This document shows positions 1-8,183 of a stretch of DNA of 64,000 bases, in pieces. Source of the DNA: JBEEJZ01 sp046046915 (GTDB lineage Bacteria > Pseudomonadota > Gammaproteobacteria > Burkholderiales > Burkholderiaceae_C); the NCBI GenBank assembly GCA_046046915.1, contig JBJOIT010000009.1, forward strand, positions 9,483 to 73,482. Direction: 5' to 3'. The position numbers and the translations under genes were made by a program. The number at the start of each line of letters is the position of its first letter. Positions within the stretch are counted from its first letter, which is position 1. The notes beneath the pieces were generated by a model. The model ran no database searches. It was not told the origin of the DNA and saw only the letters and a program-made list of their open reading frames with translations.

Positions 1-193
1 GGCCGAAAAAGCACGGCTGGGCAAGGAAGCCAGTCGTTTGGAGGCAGAAGTGGCAAAGGCAACCGTCAAGCTGAGCAACGAGGCATTTGTAGCTCGCGCC
101 CCCGCTGCGGTGATTGAGCAAGAGCGTGGCCGGATGACCGACTTCACCGCAACGCTTGCAAAAATCAAGGATCAGCTTGCGCGCCTGGCCTGA
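1..193 (+). CDS. valS: Valine--tRNA ligase, C-terminal end (partial)
   Basis: Only the last 63 codons are in the window, in the frame starting at base 2 and ending at the TGA at 191-193. The peptide is charged and helical, with alternating Glu/Lys/Leu (for example EASRLEAEVAKATVKLSNE and FVARAPAAVIEQERGRM), and it ends KIKDQLARLA. This matches the C-terminal coiled-coil tRNA-binding arm of ValRS, which charges tRNA-Val in the cytoplasm. FVARAPAAVIEQER is a recognisable ValS tail signature. The catalytic domain lies upstream of the window. A long hairpin follows directly and probably ends the transcript. Confidence 0.9.
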   Translation, partial: AEKARLGKEASRLEAEVAKATVKLSNEAFVARAPAAVIEQERGRMTDFTATLAKIKDQLARLA

Positions 194-197
194 TACA

Positions 198-231
198 AGG
201 CACGCCTCACGCAAGCCCGTGAGGCGTGCCT
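198..231. terminator. Perfect 14-bp hairpin between convergent genes
   Basis: AGGCACGCCTCACG (198-211) and its exact reverse complement (218-231) enclose a 6-base loop. The hairpin lies between the valS stop and the stop of the convergent tusA-like gene. Neither strand shows a good T-tract after the stem, so it may be a bidirectional or Rho-assisted terminator or a 3'-end stabiliser rather than a classical intrinsic terminator. Confidence 0.6.
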
Positions 232-248
232 GCCGCTTGGGGATCGCC

Positions 249-476
249 TCAGCGGCGGCGCATCAGGTGGATAAAGTCCGAGCCCTTGGTTTCCTGGCCC
301 ACCAGCTCGTTACCGGTCTGCTTGGCAAATGCCTGAAAATCACGCACCGAACCAGCGTCTGTCGACACCACCCGAAGAATTTCACCACTTAGCATGTCTG
401 CCAAGGCCTTTTTGGCCTTAAGAATGGGCAGAGGACAGTTGAGACCGCGGGTGTCCAGTTCTTTGTTGATGTTCAT
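249..476 (-). CDS. TusA/SirA-family sulfurtransferase-like protein
   Basis: A 75-residue protein of the TusA/SirA/YedF fold. The family signature is clear near the N-terminus: an LDTRGLNCPLPILKAKKAL stretch with the conserved Cys14 in the CPLP motif. In TusA this Cys carries persulfide sulfur for tRNA thiolation and other sulfur-relay reactions. The start has a good ribosome site (GAGGAAC). The gene is divergent from murI with only about 42 bp between starts. Because the family also includes YedE-associated and regulatory members, the exact acceptor is not decided by sequence, and I do not assign the symbol tusA. Confidence 0.85.
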   Translation of the reverse strand: MNINKELDTRGLNCPLPILKAKKALADMLSGEILRVVSTDAGSVRDFQAFAKQTGNELVGQETKGSDFIHLMRRR

Positions 477-518
477 CTTTTGTTCCTCGATTGCAGACGA
501 TTTTAGTGCCCTGATCCC

Positions 519-1370
519 ATGACCCCACCGACCGCAAGACTAGCTATAGGTGTCTTTGACTCAGGGGTGGGCGGCTTGTCTGTGCTTCGTGAAATTCGTC
601 AACGGCTGCCCGGTGAAGATTTGCATTACGTTGCAGATTCTGCATTTGCCCCCTACGGCGACCGCAGCGCGGCCTACATTGAAGCCCGAACACAAGCCAT
701 CGCACAATTTTTGCTCACCAAAAATGCCAAGGCGCTGGTGGTGGCATGCAACACGGCAACCGGTGTGGCCGTCAGCGCGCTACGCAAGCAAATCAGCATC
801 CCCATTGTGGCCATCGAGCCGGCGATCAAACCAGCGGTGGCACAAACCCGGTCCGGCGTGGTGGGCGTTCTGGCTACACGGCAAACGGTGGGCAGCGAGA
901 GCGTCTCCAGATTACTTGCCGCTCACGGGCGTGACGTGCGAGTGCTGCTGCAGGCCTGCCCGGGGCTGGTGGAACTGGTCGAAAAAGGAGCGCTAGACAC
1001 ACCACAGACTCGCTCGCTGCTGGCCACTTACATCACCCCGCTGATAAAGCAAGGTGCTGACAATCTGGTCCTGGGATGCACGCACTATCCATTTTTGAGC
1101 CACTTGATACAAGAGATTGCAGGGCCTCAGGTTCAGATCATCGACCCAGCACCTGCGGTTGCGCTGCAGCTGCAAAGGCGTCTAGCAACGGACGGCCTGC
1201 TACAAACACAAGATTGCGAAGTTGGCGGCGAACCGGTCAAGGGCAACACTGTGTTCTGGACCAGTGGATCCCTCGTGCAGGCCAGCGCCATCATGTCGGC
1301 ACTGTGGGGGCATGCTGTGCGGGCACAGGCCTTACCAGCAGCCTATTGCCGCCCACCAGAGTCGGACTGA
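519..1370 (+). CDS. murI: Glutamate racemase
   Basis: A 283-residue cytoplasmic enzyme that converts L-glutamate to D-glutamate for peptidoglycan, using two cysteines as acid/base pair. Both are present in their motifs: VACNTATG with Cys77 and LGCTHYPF with Cys187. The N-terminal GVFDSGVGGLSV signature of the Asp/Glu racemase superfamily begins at about residue 11. Length is normal for the family. It ends 6 bp before the convergent cysM stop, so the two transcripts probably share or overlap a terminator region. Confidence 0.95.
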   Translation: MTPPTARLAIGVFDSGVGGLSVLREIRQRLPGEDLHYVADSAFAPYGDRSAAYIEARTQAIAQFLLTKNAKALVVACNTATGVAVSALRKQISIPIVAIEPAIKPAVAQTRSGVVGVLATRQTVGSESVSRLLAAHGRDVRVLLQACPGLVELVEKGALDTPQTRSLLATYITPLIKQGADNLVLGCTHYPFLSHLIQEIAGPQVQIIDPAPAVALQLQRRLATDGLLQTQDCEVGGEPVKGNTVFWTSGSLVQASAIMSALWGHAVRAQALPAAYCRPPESD

Positions 1371-1376
1371 TACCGC

Positions 1377-2279
1377 TCAGGCGGGGAAAACGCCCGTTGA
1401 CAAATAGCGATCACCTCGGTCGCACACCACAAACACGATAGTGGCGTTTTTCTCACGCTTGGCAATTTCCTGGGCGACCCAACAGGCGCCTGCAGCAGAA
1501 ATGCCCGCAAAAATGCCTTCTTCCCGAGCCAGCTTTCGGCACATGTCTTCGGCATCACTCTGGCTGACGTAAACCAGCTCATCCACATTGGATGGATCGT
1601 AAATTTGCGGCAAATATTCGGTAGGCCACTTGCGTATGCCTGGGATGCGGGAACCCTCGGAAGGCTGTGCGCCAATAATCCTGATCGCCGGATTCCTCTC
1701 CTTCAGGTAACGCGACACACCGGTGATCGTGCCCGTTGTGCCCATGGCGCTGACAAAGTGCGTCACCCGCCCGCCCGTGTCCTGCCAAATTTCAGGGCCT
1801 GTGGTCTCGTAGTGGGCGCGCGGATTGTCGGCATTGGCGAACTGATCCAGCACCCGCCCTTTGCCCGCGGCCACCATCTGATTGGCCAGATCTCGGGCGT
1901 ATTCCATGCCACCACTCTTGGGTGTAAGGATAAGCTCGGCCCCAAAAGCCTTCATGGTTTGCACACGCTCAATCGACAAATCCTCGGGCATCACCAGCAC
2001 CATGCGATAGCCTTTGATGGCCGCGGCCATGGCCAAAGCGATGCCGGTATTGCCGGAGGTTGCTTCAATCAGGGTGTCGCCAGGGCGAATCTCGCCACGC
2101 TCCTGGGCTCGCTGAATCATCGACAGAGCTGGACGGTCCTTGACCGAACCGGCAGGGTTATTGCCTTCAAGCTTGCCCAAAATGACGTTGCCTGAAGCAG
2201 CGTTGGCGGCAGCCTGGATGCGCTGCAATGCAACAAGTGGTGTTTTGCCCACCACATCTTCGATGGTCTGGTATTTCAT
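1377..2279 (-). CDS. cysM: Cysteine synthase B (O-acetylserine sulfhydrylase B)
   Basis: A 300-residue PLP enzyme making cysteine from O-acetylserine and sulfide or thiosulfate. The PLP lysine is Lys47 in NPAGSVKDRPALSMI. The substrate loop EATSGNTGIALAMAAA and the phosphate-binding GTTGTITG loop are intact. The short length (about 300 against about 320 for CysK) and the R-rich active-site context (SVKDRPAL) fit the CysM branch. Start is the ATG at 2279, with the tRNA-Leu gene divergent about 40 bp away. No partner cysE is nearby. Confidence 0.92.
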   Translation of the reverse strand: MKYQTIEDVVGKTPLVALQRIQAAANAASGNVILGKLEGNNPAGSVKDRPALSMIQRAQERGEIRPGDTLIEATSGNTGIALAMAAAIKGYRMVLVMPEDLSIERVQTMKAFGAELILTPKSGGMEYARDLANQMVAAGKGRVLDQFANADNPRAHYETTGPEIWQDTGGRVTHFVSAMGTTGTITGVSRYLKERNPAIRIIGAQPSEGSRIPGIRKWPTEYLPQIYDPSNVDELVYVSQSDAEDMCRKLAREEGIFAGISAAGACWVAQEIAKREKNATIVFVVCDRGDRYLSTGVFPA

Positions 2280-2316
2280 GGCTCACACTGTGCCATAATT
2301 CTGGTCTTGCTTACCC

Positions 2317-2401
2317 GCCCGGGTGGCGAAATTGGTAGACGCGCTTGACTCAAAATCAAGTTTCGAAAGAAGTGCCGGTTCGAGTCCGGCCCCGGGCACC
2401 A
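2317..2401 (+). tRNA. tRNA-Leu (anticodon CAA)
   Basis: The acceptor stem GCCCGGG (2317-2323) pairs with CCCGGGC (2391-2397), and CCA is encoded (ACCA 2398-2401). The D-loop contains AAATTGGTAGAC. The anticodon stem CTTGA/TCAAG encloses the loop CTCAAAA, giving anticodon CAA (reads UUG). The variable region is short for a class II tRNA, and GGTTCGAGTCC is the T-arm. A CATAAT box at 2294-2299 is a plausible -10 element. A strong terminator follows 6 bp downstream. Confidence 0.95.
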
Positions 2402-2406
2402 AATTC

Positions 2407-2440
2407 AAAGCCGCACCGTTCTCAGAACGTGCGGCTTTTT
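2407..2440 (+). terminator. Intrinsic terminator after tRNA-Leu
   Basis: AAAGCCGCAC (2407-2416) pairs with GTGCGGCTTT (2429-2438), and a T5 run ends the element. It lies between the tRNA and the convergent SDR gene. Confidence 0.85.
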
Positions 2441-2453
2441 GTTTGGCTGAAGT

Positions 2454-3365
2454 TTATTTGGGCATCAAGCCACTGTGCACCGTCGGATAACGCAGGCGCA
2501 CGCCCAGCTCACGCTTCATGCGGCGGTTGTCCAGGCGACGGGATTCGCTCATGAAACTCAGCAGCATGATGCTGAGTTTTTGCTGGGCCGTGCTGCGTGG
2601 CAAGCGCGGTGGACGGGGCAAACCGTAGAGGTCTGCCGCCAGGTCAAAGTAATCCCCCATCAGCAACTCGGTGTCGTCGTTGGCATTGAAAACCCGCCCG
2701 GGCCCGCCTCGCCAAAGCGCGCGAAGGCAAATGCGGGCCAGGTCATCGGCATGAATGTGGTTGGTGTAGACGTCGTCTTGGGTCTCCAGCACGGGCGTGC
2801 CTTTGAGCAAACGTTCACGCGGTGTGCCCCCATCCCGGTCGGGAGCGTAAATTCCCGGAATGCGCAAAAGACGTGTGGCGACACCTGCGGCCCGTCCCCA
2901 GTGGCGCACCAAGGTTTCGGCATAGACCCGGCGCTGAGCCCGGGGCGTGTTGGGGTCCAGCCGGCGGGTCTCCATCACTCGCTCACCCCGACAGTCGCCA
3001 TATACCCCGCTGGTCGAACCATAGACCAAGGCCTGGGGCTTGGTTCGCAATCGTAAAGCGCCAAGTAGAGCCTGGGTTCGGATATCGGCCCAGCCCTCGC
3101 TGGCTGGTGGTGCCAGGTGAAGCACTCGGTGGCCCAGGCCCGCAAGACGTCTCAGCGTCGCCTTTTTTTCCAAATCACCCAGCAGAGGCGTTACCCCGTG
3201 GGCGCGCAGATCAGCCAAGCGCTCGGGCGAGGACGTAAGGGCCAGCACCCTGGCGTTAACGGGCAGTTGCCTGACCACCCGCAGCCCCACATCGCCACAC
3301 CCCACGATCAGCAGGCGTTGACGACGAAAGCGGGCGGGCAAAGCGCCCAGGGGAGTTTCAGCCAT
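2454..3365 (-). CDS. NAD(P)-binding SDR/epimerase-like protein (YeeZ-like)
   Basis: A 303-residue protein with an N-terminal Rossmann motif, LLIVGCGDVGLRVVRQL, and the extended-SDR layout of nucleotide-sugar epimerase relatives. A YGSTSGVYGD segment carries the Ser/Tyr region, and an IHADDLARICLRAL segment is typical of extended SDRs. The classical YxxxK is not clear, as in the E. coli YeeZ group. Substrate is unknown. The ATG at 3365 (MAETPLGAL) is preferred over the upstream alternative start because homologous sequence begins there. The gene is divergent from the reductase at 3443. Confidence 0.7.
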   Translation of the reverse strand: MAETPLGALPARFRRQRLLIVGCGDVGLRVVRQLPVNARVLALTSSPERLADLRAHGVTPLLGDLEKKATLRRLAGLGHRVLHLAPPASEGWADIRTQALLGALRLRTKPQALVYGSTSGVYGDCRGERVMETRRLDPNTPRAQRRVYAETLVRHWGRAAGVATRLLRIPGIYAPDRDGGTPRERLLKGTPVLETQDDVYTNHIHADDLARICLRALWRGGPGRVFNANDDTELLMGDYFDLAADLYGLPRPPRLPRSTAQQKLSIMLLSFMSESRRLDNRRMKRELGVRLRYPTVHSGLMPK

Positions 3366-3442
3366 GAAAAAAATGGGTAGGGGTTTAAGGGAAAATTGGG
3401 GACGACACAAGATCAAGCCCCGTTCTGAGGATACCGAAAAAG

Positions 3443-4528
3443 ATGAGCACCACCGCTACCGCGTCCAACGCATTTCAGATCACCGTACAGCCCAGTGGGC
3501 GTATGTTCACCGTCGAGCCGGGTGAAACCATTTTGGCCGCTGGCATACGCCAGGGCATCAGCCTGCCCTACGGCTGCAAAGACGGTGCCTGTGGTTCTTG
3601 CAAATGCAAAAAATTGTCGGGTGACGTGAGCCTCGGCACTCACCAGGCCAAGGCGCTGAGCGAACAAGAAGCCGAACAGGGCCTCATCCTGACCTGCTGC
3701 AGCACGCCCAACACCGACGTGGTGCTGGAGTCCCGCCAGGTCACAGAAGCAGGCGCACTTCCCATCAAAAAAATGCCGGTGCGCGTGAGCAGCCTGGAGA
3801 AGAAATCTGCGGATGTGATGTTGATCAAGTTGCAGCTGCCAGCCAATGATGCCTTCAGGTACCACGCCGGCCAGTATGTGGAGTTCCTTTTGCGCGACGG
3901 GGCCCGGCGCAGCTACTCCATGGCCAATGCGGCGACGCCTCTGGTGACGGCCGAGGCTGGCGCACCAACTGCGGGCAACAGCATCGAGCTGCACATCCGC
4001 CACATGCCGGGCGGCAAGTTCACGGACCACGTCTTTGGCGCCATGAAAGAAAAAGAGATTCTGCGCATCGAAGGCCCCTTTGGCAGCTTTTACCTGCGTG
4101 AAGATTCCGACAAACCCATGGTCTTGCTTGCGTCGGGCACGGGGTTTGCGCCCATCAAAGCCCTGATCGAACAGATGCAGCTCAAGGGACTGTCGCGCCC
4201 CGCCGTGCTGTATTGGGGCGGCCGCCGGCCAGGCGATCTGTACCTGGATGAGTGGGTGCGTGCCAAACAGGCAGAAATGCCTAACTTGAGCTATGTGCCT
4301 GTGGTGTCTAACGCCCTGCCAGAAGACGAATGGACGGGCCGCACCGGCTTTGTCCACCAGGCGGTGCTGGACGATCTGCCCGATTTGTCTGGCTACCAGG
4401 TGTACGCCTGCGGCGCACCCATCGTGGTGGATTCGGCCCGGGCGGCTTACACCACCCAGGCAGGTCTGCCCGAAGACGAGTTCTTCGCGGACGCCTTTAC
4501 CAGCGAGGCAGACAAGGCTCAGGCCTAA
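3443..4528 (+). CDS. 2Fe-2S/FAD oxidoreductase (CDP-6-deoxy-delta-3,4-glucoseen reductase-like)
   Basis: 361 residues in three parts. An N-terminal plant-type ferredoxin domain holds cluster ligands Cys45, Cys50, Cys53 and Cys85 (YGCKDGACGSCKCKK, then LTCCS). An FAD-binding barrel carries RRSYSMANA near residue 156. A C-terminal NAD-binding domain carries LASGTGFAPIKALIEQ and ends with YACGAPIVVDSAR. This is the layout of the AscD/E3 and phenol-hydroxylase reductase class: NAD(P)H to FAD to 2Fe-2S to an unknown acceptor. No dideoxysugar genes are nearby, so the database-style name reflects homology only. It is probably a general electron-transfer reductase. Confidence 0.8.
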   Translation: MSTTATASNAFQITVQPSGRMFTVEPGETILAAGIRQGISLPYGCKDGACGSCKCKKLSGDVSLGTHQAKALSEQEAEQGLILTCCSTPNTDVVLESRQVTEAGALPIKKMPVRVSSLEKKSADVMLIKLQLPANDAFRYHAGQYVEFLLRDGARRSYSMANAATPLVTAEAGAPTAGNSIELHIRHMPGGKFTDHVFGAMKEKEILRIEGPFGSFYLREDSDKPMVLLASGTGFAPIKALIEQMQLKGLSRPAVLYWGGRRPGDLYLDEWVRAKQAEMPNLSYVPVVSNALPEDEWTGRTGFVHQAVLDDLPDLSGYQVYACGAPIVVDSARAAYTTQAGLPEDEFFADAFTSEADKAQA

Positions 4529-4550
4529 GTCAGGGTGCCGTACCCGCTCA

Positions 4551-5945
4551 CTACGGGTTGGTGGCACGGTTGAACAACTTCTGGTGCATGCGCCGCAGTG
4601 ACCACCACACCGCCAGCACCACGGCGGGTATGGCCGCCGCCGCTGTACTTTCTGGGCTCCAGGGCCAGCCCAGCTTGTCTGCGCCCTTGGCCAGGTAGGT
4701 GACCAGGCCGACGATGTAATACGTGATGGCAGCCACAGACAGCCCCTCAACCGTGGATTGCAGTTGCAACTGCATGCCCTGGCGGTCGTTCATGGTGGTC
4801 AGCAGTGCCTGACTGCTTTGCTGTTGTTCGATTTCAACCCGGGTGCGCAACAAATTACTGATGCGCGACACCCGCTCCGACAGTGCATTTTGTCGCCGTG
4901 CAGCCCATTCGCAGGTGCTGCGGGCAGGTGTCAGACGCCGGTCCATGAAGTCACGTATGGTCTGCATGCCACCCAGCCTAGCCTCATTGATGTCGGCAAT
5001 GCGCCTGTCCACCAGTTCGAAATAAGCCGAGCTGGCCGAAAAGCGTGAATGCGTGGCCGCATGCTGGCTTTCCACCTGGCCTGCCAGCCGGGTCAATCGA
5101 TCCAGCAGCTCAGGCTCGTCGCTGCGGCTCGCACTGCGTATGGCTCCTGCCAGCTCAGCCAGCTCGCGTTCAGCAAATGCCAGCACGGCAGAAGCCTCGC
5201 GCGCAGCCGGCAAACCCAACAACGCTGTCATGCGGTAAGTTTCGATCTCCAACAGGCGCTGAACCAAACGTCCTAGGCGCCGGGGCGTCATCTTGGCGCT
5301 TTGACTTACCTCACCTGCCCGGATAGTCTGTGCAGACACCATGGCACGCGTGCTTTCGCCGTCGTCGCTCACATCCCCCACCAGCAACACCATGCGCGAG
5401 AAACCATCTGCGCCGATAGCAAAGTCGGTATAGACCTCTCCAAAGCCGCCCGCCACGGTGGAGCCTATGAGCAACTCGGGGTCCATGTCCTGGCGCAGCT
5501 TTGCACTCAGGCTGGTGCCATCCGTGAGCAACCAGAGATTCAGACTGGCCAGACACTGCCCCGGCAAGGCCTGCAACCATTGTTGAGGAACCGCTCGGAT
5601 TGCCGCTGCCGGGGAGGCTGTGCCTGCGGGTGAATGAGTCTCATCTTCCGCGAGCGCACGCATGAAGGTCCAAGTCACAAACTCCGTGTGCAACTCCCAT
5701 CGGATACGGTAACTCCCCATGTCCATGCGGATGTGCGTGGACTGGGCATCGGGTTGCGGCAGATGCTGGTTACGCAAGAGCTCCGCGACGTGGGCTCGGC
5801 TGGCGTCACGTTGTGAGGCATCGCACACCATGACCATGTGCGAAATGGCCAAGGGCGCCTGCATGGCCTCGGGTGGCCGGGCGTGTATCTCGTTGTGCAA
5901 CGCCACCCGGTTTGGGTGCTGCAGGGGTAGTTGGCTGTTGTACAT
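4551..5945 (-). CDS. DUF3422 family protein, two C-terminal membrane segments
   Basis: About 464 residues. The family signature is at the N-terminus: HPNRVALHNEIHARPPEAM. The central region is acidic and helical, with a coiled-coil-like stretch near residues 290-390 (repeated Glu/Arg/Leu heptads). The C-terminus has two hydrophobic segments (VAAITYYIVGLVTYLAK and AAAIPAVVLAVWWSL), a layout reminiscent of small membrane-anchored coiled-coil proteins. Function is unknown. Start ATG at 5945 is chosen for its AAAGGACACC ribosome site. An in-frame ATG at 5972 (MDTQGPKDT) is the alternative. It faces the reductase tail to tail with 22 bp between stops. Confidence 0.7.
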   Translation of the reverse strand: MYNSQLPLQHPNRVALHNEIHARPPEAMQAPLAISHMVMVCDASQRDASRAHVAELLRNQHLPQPDAQSTHIRMDMGSYRIRWELHTEFVTWTFMRALAEDETHSPAGTASPAAAIRAVPQQWLQALPGQCLASLNLWLLTDGTSLSAKLRQDMDPELLIGSTVAGGFGEVYTDFAIGADGFSRMVLLVGDVSDDGESTRAMVSAQTIRAGEVSQSAKMTPRRLGRLVQRLLEIETYRMTALLGLPAAREASAVLAFAERELAELAGAIRSASRSDEPELLDRLTRLAGQVESQHAATHSRFSASSAYFELVDRRIADINEARLGGMQTIRDFMDRRLTPARSTCEWAARRQNALSERVSRISNLLRTRVEIEQQQSSQALLTTMNDRQGMQLQLQSTVEGLSVAAITYYIVGLVTYLAKGADKLGWPWSPESTAAAAIPAVVLAVWWSLRRMHQKLFNRATNP

Positions 5946-6010
5946 GGTGTCCTTTGGGCCTTGAGTGTCCATTTTGGCGCAGTCCTCGCATGTAACCCTA
6001 GTCAAAAACA

Positions 6011-6036
6011 AAAACGGCACCCGAAGGCGCCGTTTT
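6011..6036 (-). terminator. Intrinsic terminator after tctA
   Basis: AAAACGGC (6011-6018) pairs with GCCGTTTT (6029-6036). On the minus strand the stem is followed by a U-rich run, correct for ending tctBA transcripts. The stem is AT-flanked on both sides, so some bidirectional activity is possible. Confidence 0.75.
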
Positions 6037-6056
6037 TTGCGTTGGGTCAGAGCGCT

Positions 6057-7571
6057 TTAGTCTTCGACAAAAGCCTCTTCACGCTTGTTCTTGATCGAAG
6101 GCAACAGCACGATCACCAACAGCAGGGCCGCCGCTGCCAGCAGGCTGGCCGACAGGCCACGGGTCACAAACACGCTCCAGTCACCGCGAGACAGCAGCAA
6201 GGCGCGGCGCAGGTTCTCTTCCATCATGGGGCCCAAAATGAAGCCCAGCAGCAAGGGGGCAGGCTCGGCACCCAGTTTGATGAAGAAGTAACCAATCACA
6301 CCAAACAGCGCCACCATCCAGATGTCCCAGGTGTTGTTGTTGGTCGAATAAACGCCTATGGCACAGAACAGCACAATGGCCGGGAACAACCAGCGGTAAG
6401 GCACGGTCAGCAGCTTGATCCACATACCAATCAACGGCAGGTTCAAGATCACCAGCATCAGGTTGCCGATCCACATCGAGGCAATCAGGCCCCAGAACAG
6501 CTCGGGGTTGCTGGTCATCACCTGGGGGCCAGGCTGAATGTTGTGGATGGTCATGGCACCCACCATCAGTGCCATCACGGCATTGGGTGGAATACCAAGA
6601 GTCAGCAGCGGAATGAAGGAAGTCTGTGAGCCCGCGTTGTTGGCGGCTTCAGGGGCAGCCACACCGCGGATATTGCCTTGACCAAAGGGCACTTCGCCCG
6701 GTCGCAATTTGGTCTTCTTTTCGATGGTGTAGGCAGCAAAAGCCGACAACAATGCACCGCCGCCAGGCAAGATTCCCAAGGCAGAACCCAGGGCCGTGCC
6801 GCGCAAGACCGCTGGCACCATGTTGCGGAAATCTTCACCGGTAGGCATCAGGCCATGCACTTCGCCAGTGAACACCTCGCGATGCTCCTCGGGTACCGAC
6901 AGGTTGGAAATGATTTCGCCGTAGCCAAACACGCCCATGGCAATCACGATGAAGCCGATGCCATCGGTCAGTTCGGGGATGTCAAAGCTGAAACGTGCCA
7001 CGCCAGAGTTGACGTCCGTTCCCACCAAGCCCAGCAGCAGGCCCAGCACGATCATGGCCACAGCCTTGATCAGCGAGCCCGAGGCCAGCACTACCGCACC
7101 AATCAGGCCCAGGATCATGAGCGAAAAATACTCGGCTGGGCCAAACTTGAAAGCTACCTCGGTCAGAGGCGCGGCAAAGGCGGCCAAGATCAGGGTGCCA
7201 ACGCAACCTGCAAAAAACGAACCCAAGCCAGCGGCTGCCAGAGCGGGGCCGGCACGTCCCTTGCGGGCCATTTGGTAACCGTCAATCACCGTCACGACCG
7301 ACGATGACTCACCAGGCAAGTTGACCAAAATAGCCGTGGTGGAGCCGCCATATTGAGCGCCGTAATAAATACCCGCCAGCATGATCAGTGCGGCGACAGG
7401 CGGCAAAGCGTAGGTTGCGGGCAGCAGCATAGCAATAGTTGCCACCGGGCCGATGCCAGGCAACACGCCAATCAAAGTGCCCAGCAGGCAGCCGACAAAA
7501 GCGTAAATCAGGTTCTGAAACGTGAACGCCACGCCAAAACCGAGCGACAAGTTGTTGATGAGATCCATCAT
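6057..7571 (-). CDS. tctA: Tripartite tricarboxylate transporter, large permease TctA
   Basis: A 504-residue inner-membrane protein with about 12 hydrophobic segments. It has the TctA signatures LIGVLPGIGPVATIAMLLPATY near the N-terminus and GEVPFGQGNIRGVAAPEAANNAG in the middle. TctA forms the Na+-driven permease with TctB and takes substrate from a periplasmic TctC protein; carboxylates such as citrate are typical. The ribosome site AAGGAGTCACATTC precedes the ATG. It lies 12 bp downstream of tctB, forming an operon. No tctC is present in the window. Confidence 0.92.
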   Translation of the reverse strand: MMDLINNLSLGFGVAFTFQNLIYAFVGCLLGTLIGVLPGIGPVATIAMLLPATYALPPVAALIMLAGIYYGAQYGGSTTAILVNLPGESSSVVTVIDGYQMARKGRAGPALAAAGLGSFFAGCVGTLILAAFAAPLTEVAFKFGPAEYFSLMILGLIGAVVLASGSLIKAVAMIVLGLLLGLVGTDVNSGVARFSFDIPELTDGIGFIVIAMGVFGYGEIISNLSVPEEHREVFTGEVHGLMPTGEDFRNMVPAVLRGTALGSALGILPGGGALLSAFAAYTIEKKTKLRPGEVPFGQGNIRGVAAPEAANNAGSQTSFIPLLTLGIPPNAVMALMVGAMTIHNIQPGPQVMTSNPELFWGLIASMWIGNLMLVILNLPLIGMWIKLLTVPYRWLFPAIVLFCAIGVYSTNNNTWDIWMVALFGVIGYFFIKLGAEPAPLLLGFILGPMMEENLRRALLLSRGDWSVFVTRGLSASLLAAAALLLVIVLLPSIKNKREEAFVED

Positions 7572-7583
7572 GAATGTGACTCC

Positions 7584-8072
7584 TTAGCCCGTGATGAAAG
7601 CAGGCCAGACGGGGAACTGCAATTTCAGCAGCACCACAAATGCCAGATAACTACCAATCGAGAGAATGGTGGCAAGAACCAGCACTTCTTTCCACTTGAA
7701 TTCGCTGCCCGCCAGGCTGGCCACGATGGTCAAGGCATAGATGCCTGCGATCATGCCCATGGCGGGGAGACCGATCGAAGGCAAGCCGCCCAGCATCACA
7801 CCAAACAGGACGTTGGCGCCAATCACATAGGTGAGCGGTTTCCAGGCCAGCGCACCGATCTTTTGGCCATCCGGCGTGTCCACTGTCATGGCCTTGAAGG
7901 CAATGACGGCTCCCAGGATCGCCAACAAAATACCCAAAATCAAGGGGAAGTAGCCTGGGCCCATGCGCGCACCAGTGCCGATTGAATACGAACTGGCGCC
8001 CCAGGCGAAGGCCAAGCCCACCACCAGGAACATCAGCCCCGAAAAAAAGTCTTTCTGACTTTTGATTTGCAT
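7584..8072 (-). CDS. tctB: Tripartite tricarboxylate transporter, small permease TctB
   Basis: A 162-residue membrane protein with four hydrophobic segments, and ARMGPGYFPLILGILLAILG as the recognisable TctB (PF07331) motif near residue 37. It is the small partner of TctA and the first gene of the tctBA operon. The ATG at 8072 is preferred over the GTG one codon earlier; the GAGGAGCGG Shine-Dalgarno is well placed. The 111 bp upstream (8073-8183) should hold the promoter, but no convincing operator was identified. Confidence 0.88.
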   Translation of the reverse strand: MQIKSQKDFFSGLMFLVVGLAFAWGASSYSIGTGARMGPGYFPLILGILLAILGAVIAFKAMTVDTPDGQKIGALAWKPLTYVIGANVLFGVMLGGLPSIGLPAMGMIAGIYALTIVASLAGSEFKWKEVLVLATILSIGSYLAFVVLLKLQFPVWPAFITG

Positions 8073-8183
8073 CACGCCGCTCCTCGGAATTAGTACAACG
8101 GCGCAAATTGTGCCCCGGTTAATCCCTGGCGAACATGTGGATTACACCTACACCGGGCAGCCGAAAACGCCGACCAAGGCTTC

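Noticed and set aside
8095..8120. GGCGCA-AAT-TGTGCC partial palindrome upstream of tctB
   Set aside because: Five of six arm bases match but it is short, and no regulator gene is adjacent; too weak to call an operator.
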